Source: an uncultured Thermoplasmata archaeon (GTDB lineage: Archaea; Thermoplasmatota; Thermoplasmata; Methanomassiliicoccales; Methanomethylophilaceae). From it: a stretch of DNA of 16,792 bases. A program made the translations under genes and the position numbers. Numbering within the stretch: the first letter of the stretch is position 1; every line of letters begins with the position of its first letter. The notes under the pieces are model-generated. The model did not search any database. It was not told the DNA's origin and saw only the letters and a list, made by a program, of their open reading frames with translations. Positions 7,256 to 14,976 of the stretch are shown here, in pieces. The stretch lies in contig CAMNNR010000012.1 in the NCBI GenBank assembly GCA_946545675.1, positions 1-16,792 of the forward strand. The letters are read 5' to 3'.

Positions 7256-7690
7256 ATGACCGGAGTCCCTGAGGGGTTCGACGAGACCCAGAAGACCGTT
7301 TATGAAAGTGCTCTTAGCGGAAACGCGGAGGCCATGTTCCTCGTTGCCTCTTTCTATCACAACGGTGACAACGTCGAACGCTCCGATGAGAAGGCATTCG
7401 AGTGGTGTCTCAAAGCGGCCGAGGCCGGGAATGCCAATGCCATGAACAATCTCGGGACCATGTACGCTACCGGGGACGGTGTGAAACAGTCCATGCAGGA
7501 TGCGGCGAGATGGTTCAGGGCTGCCGCGGAAGAGGGATTGGCGGACGCACAGTACAATCTTGCACTGATGTATGAGAACGGCATCGGGGTGGAAGCCAAT
7601 CCTAACGAAGCGGGAAAGTGGCTCTACCGTGCTTCCGAACAGGGATACGAGCCTGCCCTCCAGCACATGTCCTCGTTCTACAAGCATTGA
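7256..7690 (+). CDS. Sel1-repeat protein (three repeats)
   Basis: This 144-residue soluble protein is made of Sel1-like 36-residue helical repeats. After a 23-residue lead come full repeats at 24-59, 60-95 and 96-131, then a truncated fourth repeat of 13 residues. Each repeat follows the pattern A-x-A-x-x-x-L-(G)-x-x-Y-x-x-G-x-x-V, then A-x-x-W-(F/L)-x-x-A-(A/S)-E-x-G. Such repeats form a superhelical scaffold for protein binding; no catalytic residue is expected and the partner cannot be read from sequence. ATG 7256 is chosen because the longer open frame (from 6926) overlaps the divergent orphan gene and lacks repeats, and because a TATA box lies 26 nt upstream. The next Sel1 gene, with almost the same layout, begins 41 nt after the stop. 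Confidence 0.85.
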   Translation: MTGVPEGFDETQKTVYESALSGNAEAMFLVASFYHNGDNVERSDEKAFEWCLKAAEAGNANAMNNLGTMYATGDGVKQSMQDAARWFRAAAEEGLADAQYNLALMYENGIGVEANPNEAGKWLYRASEQGYEPALQHMSSFYKH

Positions 7691-7731
7691 CCACAGTTTT
7701 TATTGCTTCATCGCAATGCCTGTCTGATAAC

Positions 7732-8172
7732 ATGGAAGGCAAGACCATCTACTATTCCGGAAGGAACATCCGCAACCTTACCAAACTCGCAGACAGGGAC
7801 GACGATTCCGATGCGATGTTCGAGCTCGGTTACAGATACTACTACGGCTATGGTGTCAGGCACAATCTGCACAAGGCCCTCCTCTGGTTCTTCAACGCAG
7901 GGATCCGCGGGGATGCGGACTCCTGTTACATGCTGGGAAACATGTACTCCGTGGGAGAAGGTGTTGACTACGATGACGAGGAAGCACTCTACTGGTTCGT
8001 CCAGGCTGCCGATCTCGGCCACGCCGATTCCATGAACGAACTCGGTATCATGTGCGCTGAGGGTTACGGTGTCGAGGCAAACATGGAAGATGCCAGGGAA
8101 TGGTGGACAAAGGCCGCCGAAGCAGGATCCGAGGAAGCCAAAGAGAATCTCGAGAAATCCAAATCCGAATGA
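7732..8172 (+). CDS. Sel1-repeat protein (three repeats), tandem paralogue
   Basis: This 146-residue protein has a 25-residue lead, Sel1 repeats at 26-61, 62-97 and 98-133, and a 13-residue partial repeat. The layout is the same as that of the preceding gene, so the two are probably tandem duplicates that have diverged. The lead is unlike that of the neighbour. The first repeat is rich in Tyr (YRYYYGYGV). ATG 7732 is chosen because the first Sel1 repeat starts soon after it, and because a T-rich TATA-like TTTTTATT (7697-7704) lies about 30 nt upstream. The longer open frame runs back into the previous gene. A strong terminator follows 8 nt after the stop. It is a protein-binding scaffold by family; its partner is unknown. 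Confidence 0.85.
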   Translation: MEGKTIYYSGRNIRNLTKLADRDDDSDAMFELGYRYYYGYGVRHNLHKALLWFFNAGIRGDADSCYMLGNMYSVGEGVDYDDEEALYWFVQAADLGHADSMNELGIMCAEGYGVEANMEDAREWWTKAAEAGSEEAKENLEKSKSE

Positions 8173-8180
8173 AACCCCTT

Positions 8181-8213
8181 ACTGCACAATCTGTGCAGTT
8201 TTCTTCTTTTTTG
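8181..8213 (+). terminator. Intrinsic-type terminator after the Sel1 pair
   Basis: ACTGCACA and TGTGCAGT form a perfect 8-bp stem with a 3-nt loop, followed by TTTTCTTCTTTTTT. It starts 8 nt after the Sel1 stop. Archaeal polymerase terminates on U-runs, so this should end the transcript. Confidence 0.75.
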
Positions 8214-8248
8214 AATTCTGGGTCTTTTCGAAATCCGATGGATAGGTT

Positions 8249-8280
8249 CCGACCCGGGGAGTGATCAGGGCCCGGGTCGG
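8249..8280. repeat. Perfect 10-bp inverted repeat in the intergenic region
   Basis: CCGACCCGGG (8249-8258) and CCCGGGTCGG (8271-8280) are exact reverse complements with a 12-nt spacer. It lies between the Sel1 terminator and the regulator promoter. A weaker GGGAGG/CCTCCC pair follows at about 8297-8317. It could be a small structured RNA, a protein-binding site or a stray repeat; no gene or tRNA is visible. The rest of the 8173-8427 gap holds only the terminator and the operator/promoter. Confidence 0.6.
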
Positions 8281-8365
8281 GCAATAAAGGAGTCGGGGGA
8301 GGATGGCACAACCTCCCTCTTGAAGAGTTTCCCATCCCTTCTGAATTAGGTAGCGTTTCAAAGAA

Positions 8366-8403
8366 TATAAATATTTGCTAAAAAGGTATTAGCAAATATT
8401 TAT
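8366..8403. promoter_or_regulatory. 15-bp palindrome over the promoter of the winged-helix regulator
   Basis: ATAAATATTTGCTAA (8367-8381) and TTAGCAAATATTTAT (8389-8403) are perfect reverse complements with a 7-nt spacer. The left arm overlaps the TATA-like TATAAATA (8366-8373). The right arm contains AAATATTTA (8394-8402), about 29 nt before the ATG at 8428, which fits a leaderless start. A bound dimer would block promoter recognition. The downstream gene encodes a winged-helix protein, so an autoregulatory operator is the natural reading. Confidence 0.65.
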
Positions 8404-8427
8404 TATGAAAAACGCATACCCATTCCC

Positions 8428-8958
8428 ATGGAGCATTTCGGACGTTACACCTCCTTATCGGATGAGCGTACTCTTTCTCTGCTCGATTACCTCCAAAATC
8501 ACGGAGGTTCGTGCTCTACGATGGATCTGCGTAACGTCATCTCCAACTATCCCACTCTCCGCGAAAGACTGGATTGGATGTCCGAAGACGGTTTGGTAAC
8601 CATCGAAAGGGTCTACGCTCCGGTGAAAAAGACAACTGTCACACTCACTGATACAGGGAAGAAGATAACCTCTCTGCTTCCGAGCGGATACAAGTCGATC
8701 GCGATGCGTTATGCCGACCCCGTGATGAGGTGCTTGTCCAGAGGGGAGAAGGTACATTACAAGGAACTGCTGAAGTGTGTTTCGAACCAGAGGACTCTGG
8801 AGAAACTGCTCCCGGAATTGGAGAAGGAGGGCCTGCTGGTCCGCGGAGTCGAGGAGACCTCCTACCGCATGAAGTTCGCAGTGGCCACCGAGGACGGCAT
8901 AAAGGTCGCCAAGGGATTCCAGAAGGCCCACCGCATGATTACAGAGGGAAGGGCCTGA
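8428..8958 (+). CDS. Tandem winged-helix transcriptional regulator
   Basis: This 176-residue protein has two winged-helix-like halves. The first (about 10-90) reads SDERTLSLLDYLQNHGG, then TLRERLDWMSEDGLV and a wing with VTLTDTGKKI. The second (about 95-170) has the helices ADPVMRCLSRG, YKELLKCVSNQRTLEKLLPELEKEGLLVRG and a wing ending in TEDGIKVAKGF. The pattern L-x-x-L-x-x-(D/E)-G-L-(V/L) in both halves is typical of archaeal winged-helix regulators; the exact family is not clear. ATG 8428 has no ribosome site but fits a leaderless mRNA from the TATA in the right arm of the palindrome. An ATG at 8405 is in another frame. A perfect palindrome covers its promoter, suggesting self-repression. 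Its stop abuts the stop of the convergent flavoprotein gene, which is a possible target only by proximity. Confidence 0.8.
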   Translation: MEHFGRYTSLSDERTLSLLDYLQNHGGSCSTMDLRNVISNYPTLRERLDWMSEDGLVTIERVYAPVKKTTVTLTDTGKKITSLLPSGYKSIAMRYADPVMRCLSRGEKVHYKELLKCVSNQRTLEKLLPELEKEGLLVRGVEETSYRMKFAVATEDGIKVAKGFQKAHRMITEGRA

Positions 8959-9531
8959 TCAGAGTTTCCCGGGGATCGAGGCGATGGCCTCCCCCATGAT
9001 AGCCTCTGCGTCGTTGGTTATGATGTCAAGACCAGCGGCACTTATTATGAGGCAATCGGGAATGCCGCATATCTGGCACAGTGACTTGTATATGGCGAAA
9101 CCGAGGTCTGCGGAATCAGGTATGGGACCTCCGCGGGTCGTCACGTAATAGAGCTTCTTCGCTTTGCACATCCCTATGGGCATACCCGTTTCCGAATAAC
9201 GGAACGCCACGCCTACCGCACCCGCATATTCCATGAATATCTTGGTGTACGAGTTGAAGGTGTTCTCCCAGAACGGGGTGGCGATAATGATGATATCCGC
9301 AGATGCGAATTTCTTCGCGATGTCGAATACCGGATCGCTGAAATCGCCTTTACGGCAGAGTTCCGTGCGCCTGTTCACCGTTTCGGAATCCAAGGGCTGC
9401 ATCCTCATGTCCTCCAGGATGAGTTCTTCCACTTCGTGCTCGGGGTAGTGCTCCGCTACAGCTCTGGCGAGGCGCAGAGTCCTGGAAGTGTTGCGGTTAA
9501 TGCAGGCATTGACGAGAAAGAGGCTGCCCAT
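8959..9531 (-). CDS. Flavodoxin-fold NAD(P)H-dependent oxidoreductase
   Basis: This 190-residue protein matches the Flavodoxin_2/azoreductase type of FMN enzymes (NAD(P)H:quinone or nitro/azo reductase). Visible are the first strand and phosphate-binding loop LFLVNACINRNTSRT (about 4-18), the FMN-contacting IIATPFWENTFNSYTKIFMEY (about 93-113), and YYVTTRGG with a following glycine/proline loop near residue 130. The physiological substrate cannot be read; detoxification of quinones or other electrophiles is usual for the family. The start ATG at 9531 overlaps the stop of the upstream gene by one base (TGATG), which implies translational coupling; a longer frame to 9549 would run further into that gene. 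It is the last gene of the helicase operon. It ends directly against the stop of the winged-helix regulator on the other strand. Confidence 0.82.
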   Translation of the reverse strand: MGSLFLVNACINRNTSRTLRLARAVAEHYPEHEVEELILEDMRMQPLDSETVNRRTELCRKGDFSDPVFDIAKKFASADIIIIATPFWENTFNSYTKIFMEYAGAVGVAFRYSETGMPIGMCKAKKLYYVTTRGGPIPDSADLGFAIYKSLCQICGIPDCLIISAAGLDIITNDAEAIMGEAIASIPGKL

Positions 9532-10616
9532 CAGAGTGCCCCCAGCCATTCGCGGACGTCATCGCTGCAGTAGGTGGATACGTTGCCGAGCAGGTCGGAT
9601 ATCTCCTGCTCGGACATCTTCTGTCTGAGGACCATGTTGATGTACGTCTCGCCCTCTAGTCCGTTCACCTTTACCTTGTATCTGACGAACCAGTATCTTC
9701 TTCCTTTCTTCCTGTTCTGGACGACACAGAGGTGATAGTTCGCGCCTTCGGGTTTGGCCACACGCGGAACCGATTCAGTCTTTACGACGGATTCATCGTA
9801 CACCACGAGGCCTTCCCCGAGTTTGAAATTGCGTGGCAGGACGTGTCCGCATCTGATCTCAGGGACGGTCTCCTGCCAGTCGATCTCGACGGGGACATCC
9901 TCGGGGATGCGGGTGAACTCTTCGGGCAGGAGGGAGATAACATCCTCTGTATTCACTCCCAGTCCGGGGAGTCTGTCGGGGAGGATCTTGTTGGCGGTCC
10001 CTATGTTGAACACTGCTTCGTTCTCGTCGTAGTCGACCATAACGGGCTGCTTGTAGATCCCTATCTTCTCATCGGAGGACCTTATCTTGCTGACGAACTG
10101 TGCCTCGGGGTCCAGCCCGAAATACTTGTAGTTGTTCAGTACGAAGTCGGTCAGTGCGGTGGCGTCGATACGGCCTTCCACAGGGCGGTCCTTCGTGCTC
10201 TCGAATCCGTCGTCCTTGGCGTACTCCTCGCGGACGGGGAAGTAGAGCATCCGTTCTTCCAACCTTCCGTTCTCTCCGATGGAATACGCTTTCTGGCACA
10301 TGCTCTCGCCGGATTCGGTGATCTCAATCTTCCCGACGGACGTATCCTTGGTTACGCGGTCCATACCGTATTTGAGGAAGCCGCGTCCGCGGAGGCTGTC
10401 GAGACCGGTCAGGACCAGGGGGAGCATATCGCCTGCGAGCGAGAAGAGCCCCATCAGGTCCGAGATCTTCATGTTCCCGCCGGATGCCCTGCCGTATTCG
10501 ACTATCTTCATCAGAAGGTAATCCAATCCCGAGGCGCGGGAGAGCTTCACATATCCTCCGGACACCGTGAACCTCACGACGGGCAGCGGAAGCATTATCT
10601 GGGTCTTGTCTGACAT
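9531..10616 (-). CDS. Unknown protein coupled to the helicase, probable N-terminal winged helix
   Basis: I do not recognise this 361-residue protein. About residues 15-110 look like a winged helix: LLMKIVEYGRASGGNMKISDL, then LTGLDSLRGRGFLKYG and a wing with IEITESGESM. The middle (about 115-270) is mixed alpha/beta and acidic. The last 90 residues contain a basic strand-rich segment (VVQNRKKGRRYWFVRYKVKVNG) that could touch nucleic acid, followed by a short helical tail. No nuclease motif is evident. ATG 10616 has a near-perfect GGAGGTGA 5 nt upstream, so I prefer it to a GTG at 10625. It lies 1 nt after the helicase stop, so the two are made together and probably work together. DNA or RNA recognition for the helicase is a reasonable guess, no more. 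Confidence 0.75.
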   Translation of the reverse strand: MSDKTQIMLPLPVVRFTVSGGYVKLSRASGLDYLLMKIVEYGRASGGNMKISDLMGLFSLAGDMLPLVLTGLDSLRGRGFLKYGMDRVTKDTSVGKIEITESGESMCQKAYSIGENGRLEERMLYFPVREEYAKDDGFESTKDRPVEGRIDATALTDFVLNNYKYFGLDPEAQFVSKIRSSDEKIGIYKQPVMVDYDENEAVFNIGTANKILPDRLPGLGVNTEDVISLLPEEFTRIPEDVPVEIDWQETVPEIRCGHVLPRNFKLGEGLVVYDESVVKTESVPRVAKPEGANYHLCVVQNRKKGRRYWFVRYKVKVNGLEGETYINMVLRQKMSEQEISDLLGNVSTYCSDDVREWLGAL

Positions 10617-10617
10617 T

Positions 10618-13600
10618 TCACTCACCTCCGATGATGTCGTCGGCTTCGCGGTATCCGCCGGCGGCTTTGATGTCGTTGATTATCTCGGCGTAGACGTTCC
10701 TGCTCTCGCCGTCGATGGCAACTTCTTCCTTGACGAGGGATTCCGCATCGCCCACAAGAACGAGCAGTCTGCGGGCACGGCTCATGGCGACGTTTATCCT
10801 CCTGAAATCGGAGATGAACGCCGAGCGTCCAGTCCTGACGAGGGAGAGTATGATGACATCCCTCTCGTCTCCCTGGAAATCATCCACGGATTTCACCATG
10901 AATCTCTCCTCCCCAGTGGATCTGAATGCTGATTTGAGACCCTGCTTCTTCATGTTGTCGTAGAAGCGGTCGGTACCCCTGCGGATGAGTCTGGTCTGTG
11001 CTGCGTACGGGCTGATGACCCCTAAGGTGAGAAGATCCTCCTGTTCGCATTCGGATACGGGCTTCCCGTCAGCACCGGAAGTGCAAGAGGATTCCATGAG
11101 TTCCACCAATTTGGATACGACCTTTGCTTCCAGAGCGTTCTCGAAGGATGTGCTGCCCTCCTGCCTGGTGTCGGTTCCCTTACAATTGATGAAGACGACC
11201 GCGTTGTCGGGTGAGATGACCTGGCCACGGGGACCTTCCACCGTGAGGCGGTGCTGTTTGTCCGCATCGCTGCATCCCATCTCCAGTGCCCCGCCGTAGA
11301 ACCTGTTGATGACCCCCATGATCTGGCTGGCCATACGGTACTGTTTGGTGAGCATGATCTTGGAGCTCTCGGGTGCCTTCTCGAACAGTGTCTTGAACAG
11401 CGGCGTGGTGTAGAGTTCCTTGAACCTCTCCTCGCGCTTGACGATCTCGTCGTCGGGGTTCACCGAGGAACGGTCATATTTGACGTTGTATATAGGGGGG
11501 AGCTGTTTGTGGTCCCCGACCATGATGACGGTCTTTCCCGAGAGAATCGGACGGAGTATCTCCGGGAAGGGAACCTTACTGATCTCATCGATGATGACCA
11601 CATCGATTCCCATGGTGGTGACATCGAGGCTGAAGGTATCCCCTTCGAGCGTCATACTGCTCTGCCCCTCGGCGGTACATGTGATGCCCACCACGTTGAT
11701 GTAGTTGCCCAGTTCCCTTGCGATACGGTCGTGGTCTATCGCTGCGACATCCGCTTTTGATAGGTAGTCGGTTATCTCGCCGAGGATCCTCTTGGAGACC
11801 TCGCGTGCCTCATCGTCCTGCGAGCAGATGAGTTCCACCCTGTGTTCGAGTATGCGGTACGCTCCTTCCGCGTCCGAGAACCTCTCGTCGAGGTTCAGCA
11901 TGAAGTACATCTCCTGGAGGAGGGCGGAGAACTCCTCTTCCACCTTGGTGTAGCGGACGTATGCGGGGTCGTTGCGGAACTCCTCGAGTTCCTGTTTGAT
12001 GTCTTCCAGCTGTCCGCGGAGCTTGTCCGCGCGGGCCTGGTCGACGGAGCTGTCGGAGAGGGAATCCCTCTCGCGCTGCAGTGCGTTCTCGGTCTTCGCA
12101 CGGATCCTTTCCAGCCGGTCCCTGAGGTCTAGGAGGTCCTTGGGGAGGTCGGGACCGAACATCCTCATGACGGTGAACTCCTCGAGGCGGATACCTCTCT
12201 CGGAGATCATCTCCTCCATCTTCTGGGACATCTCCTCTCTGCTCTTCTCGTCCTTGGTACGGAGGATCTGCCTGTACAGTTTCACGAACTGGTTGTGGGC
12301 GCTCATCAGCTCGACCTGTTCAGCCAGCTGTTCCTCCGGGATGGCCATGAGCTTGTGGCAGTAGCCGTAGCGTCCGAAGACCTTGTTGTCCAGTTCGGTG
12401 GCTGCCTCGCGGAAGTCCCTCGAGTAGATGTAGACGTAGGGCCTGAACAGTCCCCTTATCTCTCCCGCATCACCGGCGTAAGTGGTGAGTTCGAACAGGT
12501 CGAGACTGGAGATGAGTTCGTCCAGGAGTTTCTTGTGCGAGGAGCGCTCTTCCGCATCCCTCTCGATGTCGTCGAGTTTCTGGAGGATGGCGCGCTGGTC
12601 CTCCTCGTCGTATTCGATCTCCTCGATGCTGTCTTCCGCCTTCTCGGTGCATTCGAGGAGTTCCTCGTGGAGTTTCTCCAGCCTCTCGAACATGGTGCGG
12701 ACCTCGTCCTTGAACTTCTCGTCGCCGTAGTTGTCGAGCTGGTGTTCGAGGGAGGTCCTGATGTTCTTGTAGAAGGTTTCCACGATGCGGTCGAGCTCGT
12801 ATTCGCTCTGGTTTCCCTCGGACATCAGACGCACGGGACGGATCAGGGGGTTGCGGTAGAGTCTCTCGAAGGCGTTGTTGATAGCCTTGTTGTTCTGACT
12901 GGTGATCAGGACCTTCTTCCCGCGGAGGACCTCCTGCGTGGTGATCTCGGAGATGACCTGGGTCTTTCCGGTGCCGGGCGGCCCTTGGATCAGATAGAGG
13001 CCGTCGCTGCTGACCGCTTCCTCTACCGCTCTCTTCTGTTCTTCGTTGAAGCCGCTGCCGAAGAAATGCCCTATCTTAGCGGTCTGGGTCTTCACCAGTT
13101 CCTTAGACGGGAACAGGTATGATGCGAGGTAGGGGTTCATCACCTCTCCCCTCATGAGCGAGTCCAACGCATCCATAAGACGGGTCCTGTTGGTCTGTGC
13201 ACCGGTCTGGTCGCAGACCATCCTGTAGGTGCTGGCCTGGCGGAAGAACTCGTTCCTCTTGTTGGCTTCGTCGATGACGGAATCGGTGATTCTGAGAGGG
13301 ATCTCGAAGAAGATCGTCAGTTTGCAGGTGTCGGAGTCGGACGGGAGCTCGGAAACGGCACGGTCGTAAGCATCGTAGATCTCGTCGACCTTCGCCCTCT
13401 TCTCCGCGGAGAACTCTGCCCGGGCAGCGGCGGAGAAGTCACTGCGTTTGCTGTCGCGGACCTCCTGTTCCTTTATCTTCCTGAATCTCTCCTTGATCTC
13501 ATCGATATGAGATTCTGGGTCTTCGGCGAATTCCTCCTTCGCTTTCGAGGATATCTCTTCCGCCATGCTTTCGAGCTGCTCTCCGATGAAAACGGTGACT

Positions 13601-14841
13601 TCCTCCGAAGCCATGTATTCTTCGAGTAGCTCCTCGGTGCGCTTCTCCCTCTTCACGCGGAATTCCGCTCTGACTGCCGCCACATCGCTGTCCCTCTTCT
13701 CCTTGAGGGGGCGGACATCTTCCTTCCTGGGGAGGCCGGTGATCTGGGCAGGGGCAAGGCGTTCCGACCCGATCTTCGCCAGTCTCCAGTTGGGGTTCTT
13801 GAATCCCTTCTTGGAGGAAAGGATCTCCATGGGGTCGACGATCTTCACCCCGGTGGTCGCCAGGTTGTTGAATTTCGATGAATAGTCGCGGTCGGAGAAG
13901 AATTCCCTGCGGCTCACCTCGTGTACAATCTTGGCTATGAGTCTGGGTCTTGTGTTTCCGGCGGCTTTGTCGGACCATTTCGCCTCCGGGGTCTCCAGGA
14001 AAACGGTATCCTTCGGGGCATCGGTGTGTTTGGGTAGCGGGTAACCCACGATGAACTCCGGAGGTTTGATGACGTATCCTTTGATCTCGTTGTTCTCCGC
14101 TTCGGTGTTCTCGACGTTCTGGAAATCCTTCCATTCGTTCAGGATCGAAAGCACGTTGAGGGGATCGGAGACGATGTACAGGCTGTTGAGGCCCTTCTCC
14201 AGGTTACCGTCAATCACCGAATGGGTGTAAACGTTACCGGGGTATCCTTCTGCCAGTTCTCCCTTGGTGGTGTAGAATCCGGGGATGCCGGTGTTGACGA
14301 CGCGGGCTATGACAGCGGTGTCCACCCTGACCTCTCCCGCGTGAGGACTGCTCTTGAGGATGGACATCCCTTTCACGACGAACTCCCTCCTCTGGAAGTT
14401 GCGTTCGTCGACGGTGCGGAGGTCCCCGATGAGTACCAGGTCATGCTTCTTCAGCGGGATGCGGACGGCTACGTTGTCCATGTTGATCTCGTGCGCGCTC
14501 TCGGTGTCCGGGAGGGATTTGTAGAAAGACGGGTGGGAAAGGTACAGGGTGCGCTCGGTCTTGGTGCGCAGCCTGTACAGGGATGACCATATGTATGTGA
14601 CAAGCTCACGGGATTTGGTCAGTTCGTAACTGATATGGCCGAACTGCTCGCTGAGTGAACTCTTGAAGGGGGAGAAACGTCTTGATTCCCTTCTTTCCGC
14701 AGGGCGGTTCCAGTGTTCGGCGAAGTTCAGGACGATGGTCCTGTTCTCTGTAGGTTCGTATTTCCTGGCTGCCTCCTCCTGGAGTGTGAATCTCTCCACG
14801 AGGTTCTCTGGATATCTGCTGCTCCCGTCCCTAATCTGCAT
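10618..14841 (-). CDS. Large Upf1/Dna2-like superfamily 1 helicase with coiled-coil insertion
   Basis: This 1407-residue protein has a complete SF1 helicase core at its C-terminal half. It shows the Q-motif-like FNEEQKRAV (about 600), Walker A GPPGTGKT (620-627), Ia KVLITSQNNKAINNA, Walker B IIDEIS (D1085-E1086), III GDHKQLPP, IV KQYRM, V FQGDERDVIILSLVRT and VI INVAMSRARR (about 1348-1357). About 460 residues, mostly charged coiled coil, separate motifs I and II, far more than in a minimal helicase. The N-terminal 600 residues are unknown, with a further charged helical stretch at about 375-490. No nuclease motif was seen. The likely start is ATG 14841 with GAGGTG upstream; a GTG at 14853 is less likely. 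The partner gene follows after 1 nt. The fold suits RNA or DNA translocation in surveillance, repair or defence; the sequence does not decide which. Confidence 0.88.
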   Translation of the reverse strand: MQIRDGSSRYPENLVERFTLQEEAARKYEPTENRTIVLNFAEHWNRPAERRESRRFSPFKSSLSEQFGHISYELTKSRELVTYIWSSLYRLRTKTERTLYLSHPSFYKSLPDTESAHEINMDNVAVRIPLKKHDLVLIGDLRTVDERNFQRREFVVKGMSILKSSPHAGEVRVDTAVIARVVNTGIPGFYTTKGELAEGYPGNVYTHSVIDGNLEKGLNSLYIVSDPLNVLSILNEWKDFQNVENTEAENNEIKGYVIKPPEFIVGYPLPKHTDAPKDTVFLETPEAKWSDKAAGNTRPRLIAKIVHEVSRREFFSDRDYSSKFNNLATTGVKIVDPMEILSSKKGFKNPNWRLAKIGSERLAPAQITGLPRKEDVRPLKEKRDSDVAAVRAEFRVKREKRTEELLEEYMASEEVTVFIGEQLESMAEEISSKAKEEFAEDPESHIDEIKERFRKIKEQEVRDSKRSDFSAAARAEFSAEKRAKVDEIYDAYDRAVSELPSDSDTCKLTIFFEIPLRITDSVIDEANKRNEFFRQASTYRMVCDQTGAQTNRTRLMDALDSLMRGEVMNPYLASYLFPSKELVKTQTAKIGHFFGSGFNEEQKRAVEEAVSSDGLYLIQGPPGTGKTQVISEITTQEVLRGKKVLITSQNNKAINNAFERLYRNPLIRPVRLMSEGNQSEYELDRIVETFYKNIRTSLEHQLDNYGDEKFKDEVRTMFERLEKLHEELLECTEKAEDSIEEIEYDEEDQRAILQKLDDIERDAEERSSHKKLLDELISSLDLFELTTYAGDAGEIRGLFRPYVYIYSRDFREAATELDNKVFGRYGYCHKLMAIPEEQLAEQVELMSAHNQFVKLYRQILRTKDEKSREEMSQKMEEMISERGIRLEEFTVMRMFGPDLPKDLLDLRDRLERIRAKTENALQRERDSLSDSSVDQARADKLRGQLEDIKQELEEFRNDPAYVRYTKVEEEFSALLQEMYFMLNLDERFSDAEGAYRILEHRVELICSQDDEAREVSKRILGEITDYLSKADVAAIDHDRIARELGNYINVVGITCTAEGQSSMTLEGDTFSLDVTTMGIDVVIIDEISKVPFPEILRPILSGKTVIMVGDHKQLPPIYNVKYDRSSVNPDDEIVKREERFKELYTTPLFKTLFEKAPESSKIMLTKQYRMASQIMGVINRFYGGALEMGCSDADKQHRLTVEGPRGQVISPDNAVVFINCKGTDTRQEGSTSFENALEAKVVSKLVELMESSCTSGADGKPVSECEQEDLLTLGVISPYAAQTRLIRRGTDRFYDNMKKQGLKSAFRSTGEERFMVKSVDDFQGDERDVIILSLVRTGRSAFISDFRRINVAMSRARRLLVLVGDAESLVKEEVAIDGESRNVYAEIINDIKAAGGYREADDIIGGE

Positions 14842-14913
14842 AGCCTTCCCCACCTCTTCCGTGTTTCGAACAAAAACAAAAAAGAAAATGATTGGATTTG
14901 AGATAGGTTCCTA

Positions 14914-14922
14914 TTATATAAA
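14914..14922. promoter_or_regulatory. TATA region between the helicase operon and the third Sel1 gene
   Basis: TTATATAAA is nearly symmetric and lies in the 135-nt divergent gap. On the plus strand it would start a transcript near 14945, about 30 nt before the Sel1 ATG. On the minus strand it would give the helicase a leader of about 50 nt. A second weak TATA-like TATTTAT lies at 14968-14974. Confidence 0.5.
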
Positions 14923-14976
14923 CTGGACTTCGGAATTATCTCTACCAGGCGACTCTTCGAAGCGGGGTATTTATGG

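Noticed and set aside
8303..8323. Six-codon open frame after GGGGGAGG
   Set aside because: The purine run directly touches the ATG with no spacing, and the frame is too short to support.
8240..8340. Possible tRNA, because GGTTCCGACCC resembles a T-arm
   Set aside because: No acceptor stem, D-arm or anticodon arm could be built around it.
8179..8361. Minus-strand frame of 60 residues in the intergenic region
   Set aside because: It starts with TTG, has no ribosome site, and runs through the terminator and inverted repeat.
8405..8599. Alternative small gene starting at the ATG just after the palindrome
   Set aside because: It is in a different frame from the winged-helix gene, has no domain, and overlaps the clearly coding frame.
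12295..13122. Open frame of 275 residues on the plus strand
   Set aside because: It is antisense to the helicase across motifs I and Ia and the coiled coil; its Val/Leu/Glu-rich composition mirrors the charged codons on the real strand.
13499..14134. Open frame of 211 residues on the minus strand in another frame
   Set aside because: It overlaps the helicase N-terminal half and is rich in Arg, Gly and His, typical of a frame shadow.
10618..14841. Helicase as a Dna2/Cas4-type nuclease-helicase or CRISPR component
   Set aside because: I see no Cas4 cysteine cluster, no PD-(D/E)xK motif and no CRISPR repeats in the window.
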